This document shows, one piece after another, positions 20,291 through 32,300 of a stretch of DNA of 64,000 nucleotides (within the stretch, counting starts at the first letter, position 1; each line of letters opens with the position of its first letter). The notes below the pieces were generated by a model. It was not told where the DNA came from and ran no database searches. It worked only from the letters and a program-made list of their open reading frames with translations. The position numbers and the translations under genes are program-made. The DNA is from Hirsutella rhossiliensis (lineage: Eukaryota > Ascomycota > Sordariomycetes > Hypocreales > Ophiocordycipitaceae), in contig NW_025408674.1 in assembly GCF_020360975.1 (NCBI RefSeq), forward strand, positions 2,666,001-2,730,000, given 5' to 3'.

Positions 20291-22132
20291 GGTCGCACGA
20301 CGACGGGGCCGCCGGGCGAGACGGCCGGGCGCTGAAGGATGTGATGAAGTATACTGCAAGGTAATGGCCGGCCAGATGGGGTGTCGAGGGGTGTCGAGGG
20401 ATTCGAGAGGTGAGGGGAGGACGATGAAGTTTGCACGGTGAGTACCTAAGCGAGGAGATGCAGAGCGAGGGAAGGCAGGTGGGGGGAGAGCAATGAGGGT
20501 AGGCAGCACCACGACGACGACGGGCAAGAGAAATGACGACGACGAAGAGAAAGAAGAAGACGAAGGGTTACCGGGGAAAACAAGTCTACAATTCCACGCA
20601 AAGGATTCTGGGCGTTGGCATTTTTTTATAACGAGCAAAAAGCCAAAAACCGGCACAAATGTCGCAAAGCAACTAGGCTGCATGTAGCATCTGCGTCACT
20701 TGTGCCGGTGGCCGCCTGCACACGCCGCATCGCCCATTGATGCCATGCGCGCCGATAGAGGGACTGACGAGATAGTTGGTCGAGTTGCGTGAGGGCAGGA
20801 CGAGGTGCAGCGTGTCCTTGACACCACCGGAATGACAACTTGCAGGTGGTTATCCGAGGGTGAAAGCCGCAGAAAGCGGGTCCCTTTGGATTTGCCGCGC
20901 CGGAACGCAGGCATCTTTGTTGACATCGGCTCGGTGCAGACATGTACTGTAGAGAGTCGGTCGGGGTCGGTACTTGGTGCGCCACACCGCTCACCGCCGT
21001 CGTACAAATCGACCAAGTCGGTAGATACTCCGCACAAAGGACTCGCCGAGTACCGGAGCCGGTGATCTGTGTCACGTGGCCTGCCCCCTATCTTCTGCAA
21101 GCCGCCAGTTCGAATTCTACGTCGCAAACAAAAACTTCGTCGGGTCAATCTCCCAGACATTGTTTCTGCCGAGTCTTCAAGCAGACATGTATGCTTCGAA
21201 ATGCATGGCCCAAAGGCGCCCACAGGGGCTCGGCGAGTCCCTGAAATTCTTCCCAACTAATACTTCAGGCAAAGTCCAACCGCAGCCTTACAGTACTGCC
21301 GACTGCTTGGCTCTCTTTGGAGGACAAGGGACATTTCTCCCCTTCACCCAGGGTCAGTCCCGTGCCTGGGCATCTGTCTTGTCAGACCGACCTTCTGCCA
21401 ATCAGCGTCTCCTGCCGCGACGAATCCGGTAGCGCTCTCCATGGGACCCGCATCAGGGGGATTTGCCGCTGCTCCTGGGGCGAAGAATGATCACCTTTGC
21501 GAGCCCTCCTTTTTCAAAATATTTTTTTAAAAAATTAAACACGGGCAAAATAACCGCTTTTCTTCAAAACACTCAAGCAACATGAGAAAGCATCACACCC
21601 ATAGTCATCGTGTCCGTCATCATCAAAGCCCATCGGATCATCGGCCGAGGCCGCGGAAGTCGGAAAAAGCGGGCCCCACCCCGAGCGCCCGGGTGGACCG
21701 GGGGTGTCTTGCATCATGGCCGCTAGACCCCTTTGAGCCTAAAACAATTGCGTGATTCTCCTCGAGTATCAACAATCTGACGGAAGCACCGACAACGACG
21801 AGCAAAACCACCAACCCGAGGTATGGGCTTGGAATTACTACTAAAAAGAGGGTCGCCATGACTCCTTACAAATCCACCCTCGCTCGTGCCCCTTGTTTCC
21901 TTCCTTTACACTGCTCCCTTGTCCTCCTCTTCTGCCTCTTCTTCATCACCGTCGCCCTCGCCTCATCCCTTCCTCCAGCCGATAAAGTTGCGCCCTTGGA
22001 AGAGACGTTGCCTGTGAGGACTGCTCTTGTGCTTCCCATCCCCGGCCATTGCCTCCCCGAGACGCCTGGGAAGCGGGGCTCCTTGGTCTACCCGTGTCCT
22101 TTACGCCGACGAAGAGAGGATACAGTCTTGAA
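20291..22132. promoter_or_regulatory. divergent promoter region of Cu-ATPase and MET10
   Basis: About 1.8 kb with no gene. It includes GA/CT-rich leaders on both flanks, an AT-rich tract at 21513-21541, and a CACGTG at 21073-21078. The last 270 nt before the MET10 start contain no ATG and are CT-rich, consistent with a leader. Confidence 0.5.
21073..21078. promoter_or_regulatory. CACGTG E-box candidate upstream of MET10
   Basis: A GTCACGTGG sequence 1.05 kb upstream of the sulfite reductase start matches the core bound by Cbf1-type bHLH factors that act at sulfur-assimilation genes in yeast. CACGTG also occurs elsewhere in this window, so the match alone is weak. Confidence 0.25.
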
Positions 22133-25100
22133 ATGCATCTCCCGCCGCCACAGTCAAAGCCAAGGCCCTCGGGCTTCCAGGCCTCGTCGTCCACTCTGCC
22201 CTTTGGCCAACCGGTCCCCCTGGCTTCCATTTCCGCCCCGGCCTACGTCACCGCCCAGCTCCTCGTCCAGCAGGTGGCCTTTAAGCTGTCGGACAAAATC
22301 TACTCCTTCTCACCAGAGACGTTCGATCTCGACATTGCCGCAAAGCAGTGGGCCGCCGACGAGGGCCGGAACATCCATGGCTACACCCCCTCCGTCCTAC
22401 CCCTCCAGACCCGGACCGGCGCCGGCGCCCTGGCCCTGGGCTACATCTTCTCCCCCGACTTTGATGTCGCCAAGAGGCACATTCCCCAGACCCTGATTGC
22501 CCCCTCCGGCAGCCTACAGAATCTGCGGGGCACGCTTGACCAGCTCTCCCTGCTGTACAGCCTCTCCAGCCCCTTTGTCGCCCACATCGCCGCCGCCGAC
22601 TACACTGCCAGCCATGGCCTCGCCTCCAACTATGAGGCGACGCTGCGACTGGCCGAGGATCTCGGCTTGGCCCTGGTTGCCAGCTCGTCGACGTACGAGG
22701 CGCAGCACATGTCTCTCTTCTCCACCCTGCTTGCCACCTTGACCCCTACGCTGCACATCTACGACGGCATCCGTGTGGCCCGGGAGACGCTGCGCGTTGT
22801 CGATGCTCTGAGCGAGAGCGGAGTTGCCGACTTGTACACGAGACTCGCCGCCGAGGCCCGCAAGCTGAACCAGCGATTGGACACGGCGGGCAAGGTCCTC
22901 GAGCTTCTGAAGCTCTTCAACGACGATCTCGGCACCGTCTACGAGCCCTTTGAGTACCACGGCCACGAGACCCCGGACATTGTCCTGGTTGCTTTCGGCA
23001 GCGTCGAGACTCAGATCGCGAAGCAGACCCTGACCAAGCTTGCCGCCGACGGGGCCAAGGTCGGCGTCGTCAACGTCCGTGTGTACCGACCCTTTATCGA
23101 AGAGGCCTTCCTCAAGGCTGTTCCCGCTTCGGCCCGCACCATTGCCGTCCTCGGCCAGGTCCGGGACGAGGCCGCCGTCGAAGACCAGGCCATTCCGTCT
23201 GCCCTGTACGGCGACGTCCTGACCGCCGTCACCTTTGCCGGCACCTTTGACCAGGAGCCCGAGGTCATCGACATCAAGTACTTCCCTGCTCAGACCCTGA
23301 CACCCCAGGGCCTGGTGAGCACCCTGCACAAGGTGTTTGGCAACGACGACGTCGCAGGTGAGCTGCCTTCCCTCATCGCCGCCCAGCAGTATACCTTCTG
23401 GGACGTCGATGATTCGGCGGCCCTGCACTCCCCCGCCGTCATTGGCCGCGTCTTGTCCCAGGAGTCAACCACCAACGTCTACGCGCACACGGCCTTTGAC
23501 AACCTCACGCAGGGCGGCGTCGTCCGCACAGACCTGCGGGCGTCCAAAAAGGCTCTCGAGGCGCCCTATGCCGTCAACGAGGCAGACGTGTCTGTCATCG
23601 GCGACGAGAGGCTCTTGAAGGAGGTTGATGTTTTGAAGAGTGTCGCCGATGGGGGCAAGGTTCTCCTGAAGCTGTCCGGCTTCAAGCAGGACGAAGTCGA
23701 GAAGCGGCTCCCCGCTACTTTCCGGAGGCGCGCCTACGAAAAGGGCATCGACCTGTTCGTCTTGGACATCTCGTACTCGCCGGCATTTGAGAATGACGCC
23801 TTCTCGACCAAGCTCCTATTTGAACTTGCCTTTTTGAAGCTCGCCCAGCCTCAGCTGTCGCCTCAAGACATTGGCAACCTGACTCTGGTCGAGGGCCATC
23901 CGCCGACGCTGCAAGAATGCGTCGATGCCCTCGACCAGTGCCTTGACAAGCTCGAGGTCTCGGCGGCCTGGGGCGAGTTCGCGCCGGACCACAGCGAGCC
24001 CGCGCTGCGCACGTCAATCCAGACCAATAGTTTCGTGCCATTCTTGAAGCAGGAGACCGAGGAGGCCCCGCAGCTGCGCGACTGGCAGGCCGCTGCCAAG
24101 GGCATCGTATTCAAGGAGGCATACGGGACGCGGGCAAGCCTGCGGCCCGACCTGCCGGTCAAGACGGCCACGATCCGCGTCAAGGAGAACCGGCGACTGA
24201 CACCGGCTGACTACGACCGGAACATCTTCCACATCGAGTTCGACCTTGGCGACTCCGGGCTCACGTACAAGATTGGCGAGGCGCTGGGGATCCACGCCGA
24301 CAACGACGAGCAACAGGTCAACGACTTCGTGCGGTGGTACGGCGTCGACGCGGCCGAGCTGGTGCTGGTCCCCGCGCGCGAGGACCCGACGGCGCTCGAG
24401 GCCCGGACGGTGCACCAGGCGCTGTTGCAGAACATTGACATTCTCGGCAAGCCGCCCAAGCGCTTCTACGAGGCGCTGGCCGAGTTCGCCACCGACGAGG
24501 CGGAGCAGAAGCGGCTCGCGTCGCTGGGCAGCTCGGCGGGCGCGGCCGAGTTCAAGAGGCGGTCCGAGGAGGACACGGCCACGTACGTCGACGTCCTCGA
24601 GGAGTTTTCGTCGGCGCGCCCCGGCTTCCACGACCTGATGCAGCTCGTGGGTCCGCTCAAGCGGCGCGAGTATTCGATCGCGTCGGCGCAGGCCGTGACG
24701 CCGACGACGGTGGCGCTCATGATTGTCGTCGTCGACTGGGTCGACTCGCGCGGCCGGACGCGCTACGGCCAGGCGACGCGGTACCTGAGCCGGCTGCAGC
24801 CGGGCGCGGCGGTGACGGCGTCGGTCAAGCCGTCGGTGATGAAGCTCCCGGAGCGGGACACGGCGCCGCTCATCATGGCCGGGCTGGGCACGGGACTCGC
24901 GCCGTTCCGCGCCTTTGTGCAGTACCGCGCGATGCAAAAGGCCCAGGGCAAAGACATCGGCTCCATCCTGCTGTACCTCGGCTCGCGGCACCAGCGCGAG
25001 GAGTACCTGTACGGCGAGGAGTGGGAGGCGTACCTGGCGGCGGGCGTGGTGACGCTCGTCGGCAGCGCCTTTTCGCGCGACCAGCCGCAAAAGATTTACA

Positions 25101-25324
25101 TCCAGGACCGCATGCGGCAGACGCTCGGCGACATTGTCAAGGCCTACGTCGAGGAGGAGGGCAGCTTCTACCTGTGCGGGCCGACGTGGCCGGTGCCGGA
25201 CGTGACCAAGGTGCTGCAGGAGGCCATTGCGGCCGAGGCACAGGCGAGCGGCAAGAAGCTCGATGCCGGCAAGCAGATTGAGAAGCTCAAGGAGGAGGGA
25301 CGCTACGTGCTCGAAGTCTATTAG
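22133..25324 (+). CDS. MET10: sulfite reductase [NADPH] flavoprotein (alpha) subunit
   Basis: A 1063-aa protein counted from the ATG at 22133; the frame is open to 22049 but begins there with TTG. An alternative first exon from ATG 21858, spliced 22013 to 22181, stays in frame but would add a signal-like leader, so it is disfavoured. The N-terminal half resembles the pyruvate:ferredoxin oxidoreductase-like region of yeast Met10 (FGQPVPLASISAPAYVTAQ near the start). The C-terminal third is a ferredoxin-NADP reductase-type flavin domain: RREYSIAS (FAD), GTGLAPFRAF (NADPH binding), LYLGSRHQREEYLY, SFYLCGPTWPVPDV, and a terminal aromatic residue. It passes electrons from NADPH to the siroheme beta subunit (Met5/Ecm17) for sulfite to sulfide reduction in the cytosol. 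It diverges from the Cu-ATPase gene. Confidence 0.93.
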   Translation: MHLPPPQSKPRPSGFQASSSTLPFGQPVPLASISAPAYVTAQLLVQQVAFKLSDKIYSFSPETFDLDIAAKQWAADEGRNIHGYTPSVLPLQTRTGAGALALGYIFSPDFDVAKRHIPQTLIAPSGSLQNLRGTLDQLSLLYSLSSPFVAHIAAADYTASHGLASNYEATLRLAEDLGLALVASSSTYEAQHMSLFSTLLATLTPTLHIYDGIRVARETLRVVDALSESGVADLYTRLAAEARKLNQRLDTAGKVLELLKLFNDDLGTVYEPFEYHGHETPDIVLVAFGSVETQIAKQTLTKLAADGAKVGVVNVRVYRPFIEEAFLKAVPASARTIAVLGQVRDEAAVEDQAIPSALYGDVLTAVTFAGTFDQEPEVIDIKYFPAQTLTPQGLVSTLHKVFGNDDVAGELPSLIAAQQYTFWDVDDSAALHSPAVIGRVLSQESTTNVYAHTAFDNLTQGGVVRTDLRASKKALEAPYAVNEADVSVIGDERLLKEVDVLKSVADGGKVLLKLSGFKQDEVEKRLPATFRRRAYEKGIDLFVLDISYSPAFENDAFSTKLLFELAFLKLAQPQLSPQDIGNLTLVEGHPPTLQECVDALDQCLDKLEVSAAWGEFAPDHSEPALRTSIQTNSFVPFLKQETEEAPQLRDWQAAAKGIVFKEAYGTRASLRPDLPVKTATIRVKENRRLTPADYDRNIFHIEFDLGDSGLTYKIGEALGIHADNDEQQVNDFVRWYGVDAAELVLVPAREDPTALEARTVHQALLQNIDILGKPPKRFYEALAEFATDEAEQKRLASLGSSAGAAEFKRRSEEDTATYVDVLEEFSSARPGFHDLMQLVGPLKRREYSIASAQAVTPTTVALMIVVVDWVDSRGRTRYGQATRYLSRLQPGAAVTASVKPSVMKLPERDTAPLIMAGLGTGLAPFRAFVQYRAMQKAQGKDIGSILLYLGSRHQREEYLYGEEWEAYLAAGVVTLVGSAFSRDQPQKIYIQDRMRQTLGDIVKAYVEEEGSFYLCGPTWPVPDVTKVLQEAIAAEAQASGKKLDAGKQIEKLKEEGRYVLEVY

Positions 25325-27867
25325 GAGGGGGATACCAGGTATCCAGGGGCGAGAGCGCATCCATCACCTGGCATTTCCTCGCGTGGCTCCCCCGGACTAG
25401 GCGGCCTACACTGTATGTACAGCTCGGGCATGGCGCTTCGTGTCAGCCGCGACAAGAAAAAGGGGCGTTTGGGGCTGACTGGATGAAACGAAAATGATGC
25501 CACACACAGAGAGCCACATGGAACCATGGTCTTGGCTGTGCACCGTTCGTGGCGCCCCGTGTCGAATTGCCCCTGTCCCTTGTCCCCATCTCTGTCGAAC
25601 GATGGCCTCACTGCCACCGTCCCTCGCCGTCGATGCTCGCGATCCGTGGCCGTTGTCGATGACGCGGCGTGCTCGTCTCCTGACTCCGCCACCAACGAAT
25701 GCACTGCCGCTCCAGCCCGGTCGGTCCAGGCCTTGCCGCCCCGGGCCGTGTCCGGACAGCTCCCGCGGGCCTCCCAGCAAGACGGGGGCCAGTGTTCGTA
25801 CAGTGCTGTGCCCGGGGTGCGAAGGAGGCTGGTCCGGAACGAGGGAAGCGGATTCCGTACAGCCAAGTGGCGATGCAGCCAAAGTGGCGAGTCGAGCACC
25901 GGCAGTGGCATGATCAGCGAGCGAGCCATTGCCATCACTGTCTTACAAACTGCACTACTCTTGTCGTGGCTCTTGCGAGTATCCATCCGTACGATGACAG
26001 AGAAGCCAAGCCCCATCTGTCCCTCATCCATCCATATGGGCACCGCGAGCCATGCAGAGTCGCGGGGTTAAGGGACGCGGGCGACGACGCATCGTGCTGC
26101 TGCCGCCGCCAATCCCAAGGGGCCGAGACGCCATTCGCCAAGGGGCCCGGAGGAGAATCCGTTGCTACAAGCCCTACAACGTCACGATGCATTCACAAGC
26201 ACAACCCGGTGCAACTCGCCACCGCCCACATTCCGTATGCGGTTCGTACGAAGCGACGCATATGCATGTGCCCAGCTGTAGAACAAGTACGGATGTGGAT
26301 AGGCCATCCACACATGTAGTGCCATGCATGGATGTATCGTGCCGGTGCATGCGACGCCCGTACAGTACACAGGCCCGCATGCCATTTACAGGGCCTGCAA
26401 CGCCTTCGTCTCGCATTGTGTCTATGTAGGTATGTATGCACATGTGTATACAAGTCACACATGCCCTCGGATCCGACGCTTGACCGTGCAAGCCGTCCAA
26501 CCCACGCGAGACTCGTGCGAGGGGAGAGACAACAAGCTTCACCCCGTAACCTTCCATACAGACGTATCCGTACAAGTCGCAAGCCTGCATGCTGTGTGTT
26601 ATATTGCGGGTGCCCAGATCGTCTGCTCTTGCATGCCCCCTCGCCCCGGCTATGTGTTACAACTCGCCTTCCGGTCCGGGCAGCGTTCCGTCACCCTATC
26701 AGTGGTTTCCACCGTCATCTGGGGTCGCAGGGGAGGTGTGAATGGTCGCCAGATGAGGAAGCAAAAGGGCCGGAGGCAAGCAAGACAGCCAGCCGCTCGC
26801 TCCGCAACGTCAACCCCCCCCTTAACTTCCGCCGCCCGCCCGCGCCCACGGGCCGGCCTCCCTCTTGACCGCCAAAACGCGGAGCCTCTTGTCTCCCTCC
26901 TCCCGGGCCTGCAGCTTACGTCTGCGCACCGGCCCCGCAACCCGGCCGCCGCACCTCGCCATGGCCCCCAGCTGATGCGACGGCCGCCACCTTGGTCCAA
27001 GTCGCGGAGCCCCTTCTCGGGAGCGCACCAAGCCTCGACGACCCGGAGCGCTCATCGTACGGCCGATCATATCTTGGGGCCCTCCCTGCAGAGCGAGACC
27101 GACTGCGTCCTCAGCGCCGTGCCCCTTGACCCACCCCAAGACGGGGGCGAGGCCTTGTCTGGCCGCGCTGGACTCTCGAGGACCCGAGTCCGCTGGACCC
27201 GACGTGACTCGTCGGCATTGGACATTCCACACGGGACCAACACCCCTGATGATAGGCCTCGAGGAGCGCTAGTTCCATGATGGCACCTGTATGGAAACGG
27301 AACCAAATCTCCGAAATCCCTATATCGATTTGCCCAAGTGCGCGATGGCGTTTTGTAAAGTTGTACGTACAACTCCGCCATCCCCTGCAGCCTCCTACGC
27401 ATATGCATCTTCACCAGTCACATCAGCTGGCGTTGCGTCCATCCACAATGCCTGGCTCTATTGACCTTCCCTTTCCTGTCCATGGGAATGTTCTGCCTGT
27501 CCATGGCAAATCTTCTAACTGCACAACACGGCGCCTGGAACAAGGGAAAACAGGCAAGTGATGTGGGACTGTCAACTCCATGTAAAATGCTGTCCAGCGG
27601 GACCCCAACGAAAAGCCGGCGCAAAACTCCTATGCCTGTTCGCACAGTTACACTACCGTCTTCGCAGGTGCCTTGTATACTTCGCCCTCGTCGTCAATCG
27701 TCACTTTCGCATCTCCATGTGGCGAGCATGGCCGCGGGGGAGACAGCGAAAGAGGAAAAAGCCCATGAAGATGAAACCCAGCAGAAACAAGACAAGCGAT
27801 CAAGAGCCAAAGATGCGGGGGGGGAAGACGATGATTCATTCGAGAGGCCAGGGAAAACAGCACCGGC
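25325..27867. other. convergent intergenic region, no gene recognised
   Basis: It lies between MET10 (+) and the fructosyl amino acid oxidase (-). Open frames are short and overlap on both strands. Around 26200-26600 the base composition is closer to even and rich in CATGCATG/TGTATG words. One exact GTACAGTAC occurs at 26360. Confidence 0.5.
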
Positions 27868-29320
27868 TCACGAGATCCAGTCCTGCAGGTCCCCGACTAC
27901 CTGGTACGTCGGATTGGCCGAGTGGCCATCACCGCCCTTCTTGTCCCACGCCCAACGATCAGCGTACTCGGAGTCTAGGCTGCCCTGCATCATGTCCGCA
28001 ATGTAGTCACCAATCACGGGCAAGAACTTCCAACCGTGAAACGAGCCGCCCGTGGCCACGTAGAGGCCTTGGCAGTGTGGATGAGGCGTGACGAGGAAAT
28101 CGTGCGTCGGGGTTGATGCGTCCCTGGCCAGGAAGCATCCCGCATGTTAGAACGGGATTGGCTCACTCTGCGAAGCGAGCGTGCTTCTCGGGGGCGGGGA
28201 AGCCAGGTGATAGGCTCGGGCTTACCAGCACATTCGATATGCGTCAATGGGTATCTCCTCGGCCTCCTTGCCGTATAGGCCGTCGATGGTTCTCCGGGCC
28301 CGCTCCTGGAAGAAGCTGAGGAAGCGAGGCCCGGTCCAGACGTTGAAGACGTTTTGGTCCGGGGCAACCGACATGCGCTCACCGGTCGGCGGGAATGGGA
28401 CATAGTTTGTGAAGCACATATCGCAGTTGAACTTGATGGTGCCGTCGTCGAGTATCGACATGCCCTCGCCTGCAGCCAGCCGTGGACCGGTCAAAAGCCT
28501 CCTCGCCAATAGCACGTCCGGGATGCGACGCCCACGTACCTTTGACCTGTGGCAGGCAGTTCTTGAGCACCGGAATCGGCGCAAACTTGGCCCTCTGCTC
28601 GCCAAAGAGCTTGGCGTAGAAGCTGACGGCCCCGGTCGCCACGACGCGGTCGCCGACGTGCAGGAGCCTGTTGTCGGGCGCGCTCTGGGCCAGCAGCGCC
28701 GGGGTGCGAGCGCCCGCCGCCAGCAGCGTCTTGTCGGCCTGCAGCGTCTCTCCCGCCTCGAGGCTGACGCCCGTGCATTGGCCGGCGGGGCCAAAGTTGA
28801 GCCTCTTGACGACGCCCACGACGTACTCGACGCCCTGGTCCACCGCCTCCTGCACCACGGCCCCCAGCGCCTTGTCGGCCTCGGCAAAGCCCACCGACGG
28901 GTTGTACAGGACCGTGTCGAGGCCGCCAAAGTCGGCCGTCGCAAACGCCCCGTTCCAGCGCCTGCGCACCTCGTCGACGGCCAGGAACTCGGAGTCGTTG
29001 GCAACCCCCATGTCCCGGTACGCCGCTATGCTCTCGTCGCCGAAGCTCGACGTGTCGGCCCGCAGCATGCCCACCTCGTGGTAGTGCGCGCTGTAGAGCC
29101 TGTCGCTGCGCCACTTGGGCATCGCCTTGATCAACATGCGCATGTAGAGCTTGTCGGGGTAGTCGTCGCGCACAATCTTGTTTACATCGTGCGACGCCGC
29201 TCTGGGGTTGGGGAAGGCGGCCGTGTCGATGAGCGTCACCTTGGCATTGCCGCGTTGGACGAGCGTCAAGGCTGTGGCGGCGCCAAAGTTGCCGGCGCCG
29301 ATGATGATGTAGGAAGTCAT
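27868..29320 (-). CDS. fructosyl amino acid oxidase (amadoriase), FAD-dependent
   Basis: Three exons: 29320-28540, 28469-28226 and 28123-27868, with introns of 70 nt and 102 nt, giving 426 aa. The N-terminus MTSYIIIGAGNFGAATAL is the Rossmann FAD site (GxGxxG). Splicing restores the active-region signature CWDASTPTHDFL, where Cys341 aligns with the cysteine that binds FAD covalently in fungal amadoriases, followed by GLYVATGGSFHGWKFLPVIG. The family oxidises fructosyl amino acids (Amadori products), releasing the amino acid, glucosone and hydrogen peroxide; close relatives include saccharopine and sarcosine oxidases. No C-terminal SKL-type peroxisomal signal is visible (it ends in DWIS). The gene stands alone, with no linked kinase or transporter. 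Confidence 0.9.
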
Positions 29321-32300
29321 GGCCCACGAGGGGAGGGAAGCTTGGTGTTTTGACGCCCTGATGTCTCCGGGGCTGCTTGAGTGGGCGGTCTGGAAGTAGC
29401 AACGGTGATGTCTAGATTGTCGAGAGATGCACGACGTCTTTGCTCTGGCGATGGATGGCGGCGACGGAGAGGCTTCTCTGGCAATTTATATAGAGCGAGA
29501 GATGACGGTGATTGGGGTCCAATCTCTCTTGCCCTCGTCACGGCTCGGGGAGGAGGGTGAATCTAGCAGAGGGGGGTCTTTCGTCTTGATTCAAGGCAGA
29601 AAGCACAGGCGAGGATGTGTGTAAGTGACGCAGGCAGAGCCGGTCAACAGCGGCGGCCAAGGCAGGGTAAGGCGCGGATGGAGCTCGCGCGCGGCGTCTT
29701 ATACGGCCTGGGTGAGCTGGCAACGACAAAGGACGGCAGGGGAAAAGGTCGAGGGGCACCCGATGCATTCCACTTTTGTCTGCTGGCAAGATGGAGAGAG
29801 AGAGAGACATGGACAGGCTCGGATCCGGCCTCCTGTCAGTAGTTGGGCGCCGTTGGGACTTTATACCTCGAACGCTCTCTGATGATCCCCCCCGAGGGAC
29901 GTGGCGCCTAAATTAGCAAGAGGGAGGGAGGTGTGTGTGCGTGTGCGTGTGCGTGTGTGCGTGTGTGTGTGTCGTCTCTCCGTCGTCTCTCCGTCGTTTC
30001 TGTAACAGCCGGAAGCAGCCGCCGGCAGCAACAGAGGACCCCCAGTCAGACATCAAGGCACGGCAAGGCAAGGCAAAGCAAAAATGGAGTCGCCAAACGA
30101 GCTCAGCCTAGGAAACAGCCATGCTTGGCCGGACCGACGGGTAAAGTCTTTCCTCTTTTCCCCAAAACAAAACAAAAAACAGGCGCCTCTGGCTGGTCCC
30201 GCTCGTCTCGAGGTCGTCCGTCTCCTCCATGCATGCGGCATCCTCTCCGTATCCACACACACAGCGAGAGTCCCATGTACGTAAACATGGGTATTTTATC
30301 CATCGGCTCATTGAGCCATGTGCGTCTGATTCGCGTGTGAAAAGGGCCGCCAAGCACCGTCCGATGAGAGAAGCCGTACCCACCGAGGCTGCGTCCAGGT
30401 TACATGGCGGCAGGCGGGACAAGATGCCACGCCACCGCTGCGCGACGAGATGCTTTGGGGCGAGTTCGTACCTACTTCGATTGCAATCATGGCACGGGAG
30501 GCGATCCGGCGGCACGGAGAAGCCGTGCTTTTTCGATGGCGAGACCCGGCTGCTGGGATCGGAACGGGCATCAAAGTTATACAAGCACGCAACTTAGGTA
30601 TGGATACATACGCCCGACACAGGCCATGGTTTGGCGCCGGGCAGTGTCTCATCCCGAGAAACGGGATCATCCTCTCGCGTCTCTTTCCACGTCTGCGGCG
30701 TGGCGGTGACCTCTGGGAACCCAGGATCCAGACAGCCCGTCAGGTACAGATTCCGCAGTCCTCGGCAGTAGCGCACATCAGATGCGGGGGACATGCTCAG
30801 GCTGCAGAGATCGCAGAGACCGACAGGCCTCTCTCTCCCTCGTCCGTCTTCTTTCTCTGGACGGTTGGGTACGGTCAAGTTGTTCAACCACGACTCTGCC
30901 GGTCCCAACACCTCGTCTCCTTTCTCACAGGACCGTCATGGCTAGCGCACCTTGCACGCTCGACACTTTGTGTTCGAGGTAGTGTCATGCGGCATCCTCG
31001 ATGTCGGCCGGGGATTAGTGCATGTTGGTAGGCAGTTTGCGCCAATATGAGCCGCCGTGGGTGATTATACGAAGTGATGCGGTACCGTCTTTATGGGGTG
31101 TGTGCGTGTATGCTGGTGAATATTGCATGTCTGGGTATGTAGGTGGAAACAGGAGGCTAGTTACGTTATCTGATCGTGGTCGGACGGCAAAGAGAAAGAA
31201 GACGACCCAAGAAAGACATTTGGATCCGATGAGAAAACAAGACGATGTCGCAGTGGTATAGCGGCGGCCGGCGCGGAAGCCGGGGGGCCCGAGAGGCTAG
31301 TGCGCGGCTCTCCACTTCCGGCCCGCCTTTCCAACGTCGGCGATGAAGCGGGTCTGCCGTGTCTTTCCCCAGCGACGCACTGTGACGGGGGACGCGGTGC
31401 TGGTGGTGAGAGAGATGAGGTGACGAGCCGCCCGTTGAGATTCAGGGACAGAAGAAAGAAGGAGACTGACGAGCTGTGTCAAAGGTATTGATTGGTACAT
31501 AGGGGCATGGAATACCAATGCTAGGGCTTTCCCGAGACAAACGTTGCAGGTGCGGATATCCGTAGTCTCTTGTCCCGTTCAATGTTTCTATTTTTACGTG
31601 TATACCTGGTCTTCAAGCCTCTCCGTCGACCCTCCGTGCCCTTGTCTGCCGGGGCCCATCCGAGGCCCCTCCCCATCGTGGCCAGCCCGTGGCAGACGCG
31701 CCAGGATCCCATTCCGGCGTCTCCGGCGCTGTGGGGCCACTTCTCTCCCGTCCTGTCTTCTCTCATCCCCGTTCGCGGAGACGCGGAAAGAGCAACGAGA
31801 AAAGGAGGTGAGACGACCGTCACCTGATCCGACGACAACCCGAGCAAGCGAGACGCTCTGCCTCGCACCCATGGCGCCTCTGCTCGGCAAAATTTGGCAT
31901 CGCGGCGGCGAATCAAAGGGGCATTCCCCTGAAATCCAACGCCTTTCCCAAGCGACGCCGTGCATTAGCGCCGGTTCACAGCCAAGAGATGGGCGTCTGG
32001 GGCCCCCCGATGATTTTCGCCGCCGCCTATTACCTATGTAGGCATGTATCCGTATTCGTACCAACATTGGGTCCAGTAAGTGCCTAGGTACAGTACCTAA
32101 TAAAGCCAGGTGCTCACGTGCTTGCCAAGGTAGATACTCAGATACTCTTGCCTCTCCTCTCCTCTCGCCTGCTCCCTTGTTTCCCCCATGCCCCCCCGGT
32201 GTCGTCAGACGCGCCCCAAAGTGGAAAGGTGACTACCTAATTACCAAGTTGTCGTCTATGTGGATCAACCACCCAGTCCTTAAGCATGTATTACAGTACC

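Noticed and set aside
21858..22180. Alternative first exon of MET10 from ATG 21858, spliced at 22013/22181
   Set aside because: In frame, but it would put a secretory-like hydrophobic leader on a cytosolic enzyme; the region looks like a CT-rich leader.
24014..25360. 448-aa open frame opposite MET10
   Set aside because: Antisense shadow of the GC-rich coding strand; Arg/Leu/His-rich with no domain, while the plus strand carries a complete flavoprotein.
28409..29353. 314-aa open frame opposite the amadoriase
   Set aside because: Shadow frame; the minus strand holds the FAD-binding protein with good splice sites.
31245..31310. tRNA-like stretch CAGTGGTATAGCGGC
   Set aside because: No B-box (GGTTCGANNCC) and no foldable cloverleaf follow.
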